DNA from: Bacteroides sp.
GTDB taxonomy: Bacteria > Bacteroidota > Bacteroidia > Bacteroidales > Muribaculaceae
DNA: 62,960 nucleotides
Direction of reading: 5' to 3'
Assembly (NCBI GenBank): GCA_014802015.1
Contig: JAAVDB010000004.1
Location: 1-62,960, forward strand
Made by a program: the position numbers and the translations under genes. Shown piece after piece: positions 55,352-62,960 of the stretch (positions are counted from its first letter, which is position 1; every line of letters starts with the position of its first letter). The notes below the pieces were generated by a model. That model did no database searches, was not told the DNA's origin, and was given only the letters and a program-made list of their open reading frames with translations.

Positions 55352-55915
55352 TTATTTCTTCTTGACCGACCAGCCGAATCGTCCTATCGGCTCACCCTGT
55401 TCAAAATATCTGCCGTGCGAATAGTTAAGCAGTCCGGCCGATGCGAGATCGAACGCACCTGTCACCGGATCTATCAGACTCTCGTCGGCCAGGACATTGA
55501 CCACATCCGCCACAAACATATCGTGACTGCCGAGGTGGACGATCTCCCTGACACGACACTCGATCGACAGCGGTGACTCGGCTATGGCCGGGCATCCCAC
55601 CTTGACCCCGGGTTCGGGTGTCAGTCCTGTCTCGGCCCATTTGTCATAATCAGCCCCGGATCTCACACCGGCCCAGTCAGTAGCCTTAGCCATTGCGGCT
55701 GTGGTGAGATTGATGGTAAACTCCATGCGCTCCTTGATCATCGGATAGGAGTAACGCTCGGGACGGACGGAGATGTAGCACATCGGCGGATTGGTACATA
55801 TCGTACCTGTCCACGCGATGGTCAGCATATTGGATCGCTCCATCGTGCCACACGTCACAAGCACCGCAGGGAGCGGATAGATCATCGTGCCGGGTTTCCA
55901 GGAGACTTTTGACAT
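55352..55915 (-). CDS. Flavin reductase family protein
   Basis: The 187-residue protein fits the FMN-binding split-barrel flavin reductase family of anaerobes: opening SKVSWKPGTMIYPLPAVLVTCG, NMLTIAWTGTICTNPPMCYISVRPERYSY near 28-56 (flavin phosphate site), EFTINLTTAAMAKATDWAGVRSG near 65-87, and ECRVREIVHLGSHDMFVADV near 123-142. Such proteins reduce FMN with NAD(P)H or carry it. The electron partner is unknown. It lies between pyrI (20 bases) and glyA (45 bases). Confidence 0.88.
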   Translation of the reverse strand: MSKVSWKPGTMIYPLPAVLVTCGTMERSNMLTIAWTGTICTNPPMCYISVRPERYSYPMIKERMEFTINLTTAAMAKATDWAGVRSGADYDKWAETGLTPEPGVKVGCPAIAESPLSIECRVREIVHLGSHDMFVADVVNVLADESLIDPVTGAFDLASAGLLNYSHGRYFEQGEPIGRFGWSVKKK

Positions 55916-55935
55916 ATATTAATTAGGTGTGGGGG

Positions 55936-56400
55936 TCAGATAATCTGTGCATCCGAGCTCTTTACCACCTGCGAGCAGTAGTGGCAGGCGATCTTAACAT
56001 TCTCGCGGTCAACGACACTGAACCGCGTGCGCATAGGCTCGTTATTGGTTATGCACTTGGGATTGCCGCACTTCACGAGACCGATTATAGTGTCAGGCAG
56101 AGTGACGGGAAACTTCTCGACCACCTCGTAATCCCGTATGATGTTGACCACGGCCGAGGGGGCGATCAGGGCGATACGGTTGAGTGTAGCCTCGGGAAAG
56201 AACACATCGGCCACCTTAATAATACCTTTGTGTCCGAGTTTCTTGCTGTCAAGATTATTGCCGATGGTCACGGCCGACTTGATCTTCTCGATGCCAAGGA
56301 TTTTAACAGCCTTGAACAGCACCTCTGACGGTATGTGATCTATCACTGTGCCGTTGCGCAGAGCGGCCACGGCGAGTTCAGCTTTTGATATATTGGTCAT
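55936..56400 (-). CDS. pyrI: Aspartate carbamoyltransferase regulatory subunit
   Basis: PyrI binds CTP, ATP or UTP and controls PyrB, the committed step of pyrimidine synthesis. The 154-residue protein has the N-terminal nucleotide domain ([19 protein letters not shown]) and the C-terminal zinc domain with four cysteines, [10 protein letters not shown] and ACHYCSQVV. Full length. It follows pyrB by 11 bases. Confidence 0.97.
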   Translation of the reverse strand: MTNISKAELAVAALRNGTVIDHIPSEVLFKAVKILGIEKIKSAVTIGNNLDSKKLGHKGIIKVADVFFPEATLNRIALIAPSAVVNIIRDYEVVEKFPVTLPDTIIGLVKCGNPKCITNNEPMRTRFSVVDRENVKIACHYCSQVVKSSDAQII

Positions 56401-56411
56401 AATCAGTTTCT

Positions 56412-57332
56412 TTAATCATTGACTTCAATACCGAGCGAGCGGCATATCAGGGCCTGACGGGCATAGAGACCGTTGCGGGCCTGTTCGAAATAATAAGCCT
56501 TGGGGTTGTCATCCACATCCTGAGCGATCTCGTTGACACGTGGCAGGGGGTGAAGGATGCGCAGATTGTCACGCGCGCCGCTCAACATGGCGTTATTGAG
56601 ATTATAGAGATCCTTGACACGCTCATACTCCATGATGTCGGCAAAGCGTTCGCGCTGCACACGTGTCATATATATAATGTCGCTGGAGTTTATTACCTCG
56701 GGCGAGAAGTCGGTGTGCTCGGTAAAGCGTATACCGTTCTCGCGGCAGAACTCCTTGTATTCCTCGGGCATCTGTAGCTCCTTGCATGCCACGAACCGGA
56801 AGACGGGGTTGAAATAACGCATGGCCATGATCAGCGAGTGGACCGTACGGCCATACTTGAGGTCACCGACGAGTGTGATAGTGAGATTTTCAAGCGTGCC
56901 CTGAGTCTTGTATATCGAATACAGGTCAAGCATGGTCTGCGACGGGTGCTGATGTGCGCCGTCACCAGCGTTGATGATGGGTATGTCCGTCACTTCGGTG
57001 GCATACAGGGCGGCACCTTCGAGGAAGTGACGCATCACTATGAGGTCGGCATAGTTGCTCACCATCTTGATGGTATCCTTGAGGGTTTCGCCCTTGGATG
57101 TGGAGGTGTTGGACGCGTCCGAGAATCCGATAACACGTCCGCCAAGACGGTTGACAGCGGTCTCAAAACTTAAACGTGTGCGTGTGGACGGCTCGAAGAA
57201 TAGCGTCGCTACTACTTTTCCCTCAAGGAGGCGACGGTTGGGCCGTTCCTCAAACTTGCGTGCGGTGTCAAGGAGTGTAAGTATCTCCTCGCGACTTAAA
57301 TCGCTGATTGACACAAGGCTTTTTGTATTCAT
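56412..57332 (-). CDS. pyrB: Aspartate carbamoyltransferase catalytic subunit
   Basis: PyrB joins carbamoyl phosphate and aspartate to N-carbamoyl aspartate. The start at 57332 ([17 protein letters not shown]) gives 306 residues, the family norm; an upstream ATG at 57365 would add 11 residues. The carbamoyl phosphate site [13 protein letters not shown] near 47-59, [15 protein letters not shown] near 127-141, a second-substrate segment [10 protein letters not shown] near 222, and HPLPRVNEI near 261 are all intact. It begins the pyrBI operon. Confidence 0.97.
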   Translation of the reverse strand: MNTKSLVSISDLSREEILTLLDTARKFEERPNRRLLEGKVVATLFFEPSTRTRLSFETAVNRLGGRVIGFSDASNTSTSKGETLKDTIKMVSNYADLIVMRHFLEGAALYATEVTDIPIINAGDGAHQHPSQTMLDLYSIYKTQGTLENLTITLVGDLKYGRTVHSLIMAMRYFNPVFRFVACKELQMPEEYKEFCRENGIRFTEHTDFSPEVINSSDIIYMTRVQRERFADIMEYERVKDLYNLNNAMLSGARDNLRILHPLPRVNEIAQDVDDNPKAYYFEQARNGLYARQALICRSLGIEVND

Positions 57333-57454
57333 TGCAGTGAAATGTGAAATACGTCGTGAGTTCACTGCAAATATACAGAGAATTTTTGAGATATAATACA
57401 GGATTTTTCAGTAAATTCGCGTACAATAATTCTATACTCACGCCGCCGACAAAT

Positions 57455-58399
57455 ATGGATATATTACAGGTCAGCCACGTAAGCAAGGCCTATTCAGGCC
57501 ATAAGGCTCTCGATGATGTGAGCCTCGATATACCCGAGGGCACCGTATACGGCCTGCTCGGTCCCAACGGGGCTGGCAAGACCACTCTCATACGCATCAT
57601 CAATCATATCACCGCCCCTGACAGCGGAGAGGTCCTGTTTGACGGGCATCCTCTCACGGCCGATGATGTGGCGCATATCGGATACCTGCCCGAGGAGAGG
57701 GGGCTGTACAAGAAAATGCGCGTAGGCGAACAGGCTCTGTTCTTCGCCCGGCTCAAGGGTATGAGCCGGCGTGAGGCCGTTGTGAGGCTGCGCGAATGGT
57801 TCGACAGGTTCGGCATATCGGACTGGTGGGACCGTCGGGTCGAGGAGCTGTCAAAAGGTATGGCTCAGAAGGTACAGTTTATCGTCACGGTCCTGCACCG
57901 TCCGAAGCTGCTGATATTCGACGAGCCATTCTCGGGATTTGACCCGATAAACGCCCGGTTGCTCAAAAACGAGATCATGGCGTTGCGCGACGAGGGTGCC
58001 ACAGTGATATTCTCGACCCACAACATGTCGTCGGTCGAAGAGCTATGTGACAATATCACCCTCATCAATAACAGCCGCAACATCCTCACAGGCAATGTCG
58101 AAGAATTGAGACGCCGATACTTCGCCGACCGTTACGACATCGATTTTACCGGTGATGCCGGACAGCTCGCGACAGCACTCACCGCTGTGGCCGATGACAT
58201 CGTCGTGCGCGAACCTGACCCACGCGGACGCATGCGTGTATCACTGCACGTAGCCCCGGGCGCCAATCTGCGCGATGTCATTGACATAGCCAACCGCTCG
58301 GTCATCATCTCGGCCGTACAGGAGAGCCTCGCCTCCATGAACGATATATTCATCCGCACCGTACAATCAGACTCAGCATGTCAAAAACAGGTATTATAA
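57455..58399 (+). CDS. ABC exporter ATPase (NatA-like)
   Basis: The start at 57455 (MDILQVSHVSKAYSGHKAL) gives 314 residues; an in-frame ATG at 57344 would add 37 residues without family similarity. Walker A GLLGPNGAGKTTLIRI near 31-46, signature LSKGMAQKVQF near 133-143, Walker B LLIFDEPFSGFDP near 152-164 and H-loop FSTHNMSSVEEL near 187. The C-terminal DUF4162-type domain is present. With the permease below it forms a NatAB-like pair, often linked to Na+ or antibiotic export; substrate not known. It overlaps the permease gene by 22 bases. Confidence 0.9.
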   Translation: MDILQVSHVSKAYSGHKALDDVSLDIPEGTVYGLLGPNGAGKTTLIRIINHITAPDSGEVLFDGHPLTADDVAHIGYLPEERGLYKKMRVGEQALFFARLKGMSRREAVVRLREWFDRFGISDWWDRRVEELSKGMAQKVQFIVTVLHRPKLLIFDEPFSGFDPINARLLKNEIMALRDEGATVIFSTHNMSSVEELCDNITLINNSRNILTGNVEELRRRYFADRYDIDFTGDAGQLATALTAVADDIVVREPDPRGRMRVSLHVAPGANLRDVIDIANRSVIISAVQESLASMNDIFIRTVQSDSACQKQVL

Positions 58400-59688
58400 T
58401 CGAACGCGAATATCTCGAACGCGTCAGGAAGAAAAGTTTTATCTTCACGACCATACTCATGCCGCTGATGATGCTGACGCTGATGGCCATGCCGGCACTC
58501 ATCATAAATTATGTCGACGGCAGCACGGCACGAGTGCTGGTGGTCGACAATAACGGCGCATTCATCGACCGCCTCAATAACACTAAGGAGATCACATTTA
58601 TACCCGAAACAGTTCAGTATGCCGACACCGATAAGAACCACGACAATACGGATGCCATCCTGATCATCCCGGCGGACATCATCGACGATGCCTCACCCTT
58701 GCTGCTGTTGAGCAACGGACCGTCATCGCTCGCTACCGAGACAGCCATCACCGAGCAGGTCAACAAGATTATCGAGACCGAGCGACTGAAACGTCACAAC
58801 ATCGCCAATCTCGACAGCATTCTGGCCGAGGTGAGCGCATCGGTCGCCATCAACACCGTGCGCACCGACAAGGATTCGGACGAGGATGTAATGTCATCAG
58901 GACTCAGTTACGGCATAGGCATCGGTATGGCATTCATCCTCTACATGTTCCTGCTCATATACGGCCAGATGGTGATGACATCGATCATCGAGGAGAAGAG
59001 CAACCGTGTGCTCGAACTCGTGGTGACATCCGTGCGTCCGTCTCAGCTGATGCTCGGTAAGATCATCGGTGTGGCACTCGTGGCAGTCACACAGATGGTG
59101 CTGTGGGGTGTATTGCTCACCGTCATGTCGGCATTCGTGCTTCCCTCCATTTTGCCGGCCGAGATTGTCGCTGACATCGCCGCAGTGCGTGCGGGCCAGC
59201 CCGGTGCCGTCAGCGACCTGTCGTCCATCGACATGATCACGGCACTTGCCGCGGTCACACAGGTGGGACATCTTGTGGGACTCATTGCCGTTATGACACT
59301 GTTTCTGGTACTCGGATTTCTAATTTATTCATCGATATTCGCATCAATCGGTTCGGCGGTCGACAATATTCAGGACGCTTCCCAGCTCACATCGTTCGCG
59401 ATATTCCCGATCGTTTTCGGCATAATCTTCGCACTCATCGCCGCAGCCGACCCGATGGGCCCGCTTGCATTCTGGTCATCGATATTCCCGCTCACCGCTC
59501 CGATGGTGATGGTGGCACGCATCCCGTTCGGCATACCCGCATGGCAGATATATCTGTCGCTCGCACTGCTCGCAGCAGGATTTATCGGCATGATATGGAT
59601 TGCGGGCAAAATATATCGCGTAGGCATATTCATGTATGGCAAAAAGCCATCATTTAAGGAAATTATGCGATGGATTGCCTATAAATAA
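58378..59688 (+). CDS. ABC exporter permease (NatB-like)
   Basis: The 436-residue membrane protein opens with IIEREYLERVRKKSFIFTTILMPLMMLTLMAMP, the typical ABC-2 start, has a long extracytoplasmic domain (about 50-180) after the first helix, then six helices from about 183, with EEKSNRVLELVVTSVRPSQLMLGKIIG near 205-231, the ABC-2 signature. It is coupled to the ATPase by the 22-base overlap. A plain gap without a visible terminator leads to argS. Confidence 0.9.
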   Translation: MSKTGIIIEREYLERVRKKSFIFTTILMPLMMLTLMAMPALIINYVDGSTARVLVVDNNGAFIDRLNNTKEITFIPETVQYADTDKNHDNTDAILIIPADIIDDASPLLLLSNGPSSLATETAITEQVNKIIETERLKRHNIANLDSILAEVSASVAINTVRTDKDSDEDVMSSGLSYGIGIGMAFILYMFLLIYGQMVMTSIIEEKSNRVLELVVTSVRPSQLMLGKIIGVALVAVTQMVLWGVLLTVMSAFVLPSILPAEIVADIAAVRAGQPGAVSDLSSIDMITALAAVTQVGHLVGLIAVMTLFLVLGFLIYSSIFASIGSAVDNIQDASQLTSFAIFPIVFGIIFALIAAADPMGPLAFWSSIFPLTAPMVMVARIPFGIPAWQIYLSLALLAAGFIGMIWIAGKIYRVGIFMYGKKPSFKEIMRWIAYK

Positions 59689-59706
59689 TATTTTTTTGTA
59701 ACTTTG
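59675..59706 (+). promoter_or_regulatory. argS promoter
   Basis: TTG (59675-59677), 21 bases, TAACTTTG (59699-59706). The -33 part is inside the permease gene. The ATG follows 46 bases after the -7 box. Confidence 0.6.
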
Positions 59707-59752
59707 CACCTTAATAAATACGGTAAATAAAAACAAAACAGATATATAAGAA

Positions 59753-61540
59753 ATGTCAATCGATAGCATCATCTCTGAGGCCGTTGCCAAGGCAGTGAAA
59801 GAACTTTACGGCGTGGAGACTCCGGCCGACAAGATTGCCCCTCAGGCCACCCGCAAGGAATTTGAGGGTAACGTCACAGTAGTAGTATTCCCCTGGGTCA
59901 AGGCCGCCCGCAAGTCACCCGAGGCCGTAGGTGCCGAGATAGGCGAATGGCTGGTGAAGAACGAACCCGCCGTAGAGAAATACAATGTGGTCAAGGGATT
60001 CCTCAACATCACCATCTCACCCCGATTCTGGAACGGTGTCCTCGCCCACATCGCCTCGACACCCGGATACGGCATAACCGAGGCTGACGAAAATTCACCC
60101 CTCGTGATGGTCGAATACTCGTCACCCAACACCAACAAGCCCCTCCATCTGGGCCATATACGCAACAACCTCCTCGGCTACAGCCTCGCGGAGATACTCA
60201 AGGCGTGCGGCAACCGTGTGGTCAAGACCAATATCGTCAACGACCGTGGCATTCACATCTGTAAATCGATGCTCGCATGGCTGAAATGGGGCGAAGGTGT
60301 CACTCCCGAGTCGTCAGGCAAGAAGGGCGACCACCTTATCGGCGACTTCTACGTGCTCTTCGACAAGCATTTCAAGGCTGAAGTCAAGGAACTCATGGCG
60401 CAGGGCATGACCGAGGATGAGGCCAAGGCCGCATCTCCGCTCATGAAGGAGGCCCGCGAGATGCTCGTGAAGTGGGAACAGAAAGATCCCGAGATACGCG
60501 CCCTGTGGGAGAAGATGAACAGTTGGGTATATGCCGGATTTGACGAGACATACAAGCGTATGGGAGTCGATTTCGACAAGATATATTACGAGAGCGAGAC
60601 CTATCTCGAAGGCAAGGAGAAGGTGCTCGAAGGTCTCGAAGCAGGCAAGATGTACCGCAAAGATGATGGATCAGTATGGGCCGACCTCACCGGCGAGGGT
60701 CTTGACCATAAGCTCCTGCTCCGCAGTGACGGCACCTCGGTCTATATGACTCAGGACATCGGCACTGCCAAGCTCCGCTTCCAGGACTATCCCATCGACA
60801 AGATGATTTATGTCGTGGGCAACGAGCAGAACTATCACTTCCAGGTGCTCTCGATACTCCTCGATCGTCTCGGTTTCAAGTGGGGCAAGGATCTCGTACA
60901 CTTCTCATACGGCATGGTCGAACTCCCCGAGGGCAAGATGAAGTCACGCGAAGGCACTGTAGTCGACGCCGACGACCTTATGGACGACATGGTGTCGACA
61001 GCACGCACCGTGTCAGCCGAGTTAGGCAAACTCGACGGCCTGACAGATGAGGAGACCGCCGCCATCAGCGAGATGGTGGGCCTCGGAGCGCTCAAATACT
61101 TCCTGCTCAAGGTAGATCCCCGCAAGAACATCACGTTCAATCCTAAGGAAACAATCGACTTCAACGGCAATACAGGTCCCTTCATCCAGTACACATACGC
61201 ACGTATCCGCTCGGTGCTCCGCAAGGCTCAGGAGGAGGGTATGACCATCACGGACTACTCGGAGGTGACACCCGGCGAGCGTGAGATCACACTCATCCAG
61301 GCTCTTGCCGACTTCCCCTCGGTGGTATCGTCAGCAGGACAGAGCTACAGCCCCGCGCTCATAGCCAACTACGTGTATGATCTGGTGAAGCTCTACAACC
61401 AGTTCTATCACGACTGCTCTATACTCAAGGAGTCGGATGCCGCAGTGCGCTCGCTGCGTCTCACACTCAGCGACCAGACTGCACGCGTGATCGAGACCGG
61501 TATGCGACTGCTCGGCATAAGTGTCCCCGAACGCATGTAA
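59753..61540 (+). CDS. argS: Arginyl-tRNA synthetase
   Basis: ArgRS charges tRNA-Arg. The 595-residue class I enzyme has the N-terminal Add-1 domain, VEYSSPNTNKPLHLGHIRNN near 120-139 (HIGH motif), YVVGNEQNYHFQVL near 345-358, GMVELPEGKMKSREGTVVDADDL near 385-407 (KMSKS region) and the C-terminal anticodon domain ending MRLLGISVPERM, a common ArgRS end. Full length. Confidence 0.97.
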   Translation: MSIDSIISEAVAKAVKELYGVETPADKIAPQATRKEFEGNVTVVVFPWVKAARKSPEAVGAEIGEWLVKNEPAVEKYNVVKGFLNITISPRFWNGVLAHIASTPGYGITEADENSPLVMVEYSSPNTNKPLHLGHIRNNLLGYSLAEILKACGNRVVKTNIVNDRGIHICKSMLAWLKWGEGVTPESSGKKGDHLIGDFYVLFDKHFKAEVKELMAQGMTEDEAKAASPLMKEAREMLVKWEQKDPEIRALWEKMNSWVYAGFDETYKRMGVDFDKIYYESETYLEGKEKVLEGLEAGKMYRKDDGSVWADLTGEGLDHKLLLRSDGTSVYMTQDIGTAKLRFQDYPIDKMIYVVGNEQNYHFQVLSILLDRLGFKWGKDLVHFSYGMVELPEGKMKSREGTVVDADDLMDDMVSTARTVSAELGKLDGLTDEETAAISEMVGLGALKYFLLKVDPRKNITFNPKETIDFNGNTGPFIQYTYARIRSVLRKAQEEGMTITDYSEVTPGEREITLIQALADFPSVVSSAGQSYSPALIANYVYDLVKLYNQFYHDCSILKESDAAVRSLRLTLSDQTARVIETGMRLLGISVPERM

Positions 61541-61550
61541 CATTCCCCAC

Positions 61551-61590
61551 TCTCTAAACGTTATATTAAATGACTTATAAGTTTTAGAGA
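61551..61590. repeat. Inverted repeat after argS
   Basis: TCTCTAAA (61551-61558) pairs with TTTAGAGA (61583-61590). There is no T-run; it may be a weak terminator or a regulatory site of the next gene. Confidence 0.35.
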
Positions 61591-61619
61591 CTAAGAATCA
61601 TTAATAAAACAGTTATATT

Positions 61620-62345
61620 ATGTACGATAACACTCCAACTCCTCCCCCCTACAATCACGGAGGCTACAACAATTCGTCAAACGTTGTCAGCACTGCCTCA
61701 TCAGTGATGAAGCGTGTGTATGTCAAGATGACACTCGGTCTGCTTGTCACAGCATTCCTGTCGATGTTCTGCGCCGGCAGCCAGGCTTACATGTCATTCA
61801 TGCTGCAGCACTCATGGTTCTACTGGGGCCTGTTCATCGCCGAACTTGCGATCGTATTCTCCGTATCGGCACGCATCACCAAGATGTCATCGGCCACAGC
61901 CTCGCTGCTGTTCTATGTGTTCGCAGCCATTAACGGTATGGCTCTCGCACCGATCTTCCTGGTTTACACAGCTACATCCATCGCCAAGACATTCTTTATC
62001 TGCGCAGGCACATTCGGCGCTATGAGCATCTACGGATTCTTTACCACTCAGGATCTCACCAAGTGGGGCAACTTCCTGTTCTACGCGCTCATAGGCCTCA
62101 TCATCGCATCGGTGGTCAACATCTTCACTCACAGCGATGGCCTCGGATGGGTCATCTCATGCGCCGGTGTGCTCATATTCGTAGGCCTCACCGCATGGGA
62201 CACCCAGAAGATCAAGCAGATGGCCGAATACGCTCCTGCCGGCATGACAGGCCACCTCGCCACCATCGGAGCGCTCAATCTCTATCTTGACTTCATCAAC
62301 CTCTTCCTCTATCTGCTCCGTTTCTTCGGCAGTTCACGCGACTAA
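61620..62345 (+). CDS. Bax inhibitor-1/YccA family membrane protein
   Basis: The 241-residue protein has a short proline-rich N-terminus and seven membrane helices from about residue 35, with the family blocks VYVKMTLGLLVTAFLSMF and GLTAWDTQKIKQMAEYA near 195-211, which contains the conserved D-T-Q of the last helices. The family includes YccA, a regulator of FtsH, and BsYetJ, a pH-sensitive calcium leak channel; the conserved acidic residues are present. It has no clear upstream promoter box. Confidence 0.9.
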   Translation: MYDNTPTPPPYNHGGYNNSSNVVSTASSVMKRVYVKMTLGLLVTAFLSMFCAGSQAYMSFMLQHSWFYWGLFIAELAIVFSVSARITKMSSATASLLFYVFAAINGMALAPIFLVYTATSIAKTFFICAGTFGAMSIYGFFTTQDLTKWGNFLFYALIGLIIASVVNIFTHSDGLGWVISCAGVLIFVGLTAWDTQKIKQMAEYAPAGMTGHLATIGALNLYLDFINLFLYLLRFFGSSRD

Positions 62346-62373
62346 TCTCAATCATATACACAATAAGTTATAA

Positions 62374-62960
62374 ATGGCAAAAGTAGTCATCATCGGAGCC
62401 GGCGGCGTTGGTACCGTCGTGGCCCATAAATGCGCCCAGCATCCCGACGTATTCAGCGAAATCGTCATTGCATCCCGCACTCGCTCGAAGTGCGAGGCCG
62501 TGGTCGAAGCCATCGGCAAGCCCAACATCAGCGCCGACGTGGTCGACGCCGACAGCGTGCCCCAGCTCGTCGAGCTGTTCAATCGCCACAAACCTCAGCT
62601 TGTGATTAACGTCGCCCTCCCCTATCAGGACCTCACCATCATGGATGCGTGTCTGATATGTGGCGTCAACTATCTCGACACCGCCAATTACGAGCCCAAG
62701 GATGTAGCTCACTTCGAGTATTCATGGCAGTGGGCCTACAAGCAGCGTTTTGAGGAAGCCGGTCTGACAGCCATTCTCGGCTGCGGATTCGATCCGGGTG
62801 TGTCAGGCGTGTTCACAGCTTACGCCGCCAAACATTACTTCTCCGAGATGGAATATCTCGACATCGTCGACTGCAACGGCGGAGACCACGGCAAGGCTTT
62901 CGCCACCAACTTCAACCCTGAGATCAACATCCGCGAGATCACTCAGAACGGCCGTTACTA
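62374..62960 (+). CDS. Saccharopine dehydrogenase family protein, N-terminal part (3' cut by window)
   Basis: The first 195 residues are present; the gene runs off the right edge. It opens MAKVVIIGAGGVGTVVAHKCA, a Rossmann nucleotide-binding loop, then VVDADSVPQLVELF, LVINVALPYQDLTIMDACLICGV and GCGFDPGVSGVFTAYAAKHYF. This fits the saccharopine dehydrogenase family, and in gut Bacteroidales its closest known role is carboxynorspermidine/carboxyspermidine dehydrogenase in spermidine synthesis. The substrate cannot be fixed from the fragment. It lies 28 bases after the Bax-inhibitor-like gene. Confidence 0.85.
   Translation, partial: MAKVVIIGAGGVGTVVAHKCAQHPDVFSEIVIASRTRSKCEAVVEAIGKPNISADVVDADSVPQLVELFNRHKPQLVINVALPYQDLTIMDACLICGVNYLDTANYEPKDVAHFEYSWQWAYKQRFEEAGLTAILGCGFDPGVSGVFTAYAAKHYFSEMEYLDIVDCNGGDHGKAFATNFNPEINIREITQNGRY

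Overview
The window is a 63-kb piece of a Bacteroidales chromosome, most likely from the gut family Muribaculaceae (Duncaniella/Muribaculum type). The evidence is the repeated Bacteroidales -7 promoter box (TAnnTTTG), weak ribosome binding sites, a tmRNA encoding the tag GENNYALAA, a SprA-type outer-membrane protein, a hybrid two-component regulator (HTCS), GH92 and GH99-like lipoproteins, and PorT/OmpX-like barrels. I see no rRNA, CRISPR array, prophage, insertion sequence or integrase. The placement in Muribaculaceae is inference.

Layout. 1-3150: 3' end of a CorA-type transporter, tmRNA (minus strand), and groES-groEL behind what looks like a sigma-54 promoter. 3167-7381: two secreted glycosidases (GH99-like, GH92), a 300-base GH92 leader with hairpins, and tRNA-Arg. 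7575-13543: pgpA, glnS, a TPR protein, a degenerate alpha-amylase-like protein and a small barrel protein. 13786-20701: a plus-strand run valS-cvpA-sufB-rsmI-like-MBL hydrolase, converging on a lineage-type hypothetical gene. 21175-24102: tRNA-Pro, an AI-2E family exporter and an MFS transporter. 24111-26143: a marR-dsbA-MBL unit lying between two very long perfect or near-perfect inverted repeats. 26206-28252: guanine deaminase and a PorT-like barrel. 28365-40246: a cysteine peptidase, an ATP-grasp-like protein, ruvA and the giant sprA, then a MATE pump. 40218-45772: an FAD oxidoreductase converging on a tightly packed minus-strand operon nfo-flippase-nfeD-kdsB. 45857-49574: hisS-mlaE-mlaF-trmH. 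49689-54025: an HTCS whose kinase ATPase domain is missing, beside a probable small RNA or orphan leader. 54026-57332: pyrB-pyrI-flavin reductase-glyA on the minus strand. 57455-62960: a NatAB-type ABC exporter, argS, a Bax-inhibitor-like protein and the start of a saccharopine-dehydrogenase-family gene.

Most genes are housekeeping: five aminoacyl-tRNA synthetase or chaperone loci, pyrimidine and one-carbon metabolism, Fe-S assembly, lipid and envelope functions. The accessory signals are regulatory: the groESL promoter, the shared leader element at GH92 and next to the HTCS, the HTCS without an ATPase domain, the pseudo-amylase, and the long hairpins bounding the marR-dsbA-MBL unit.
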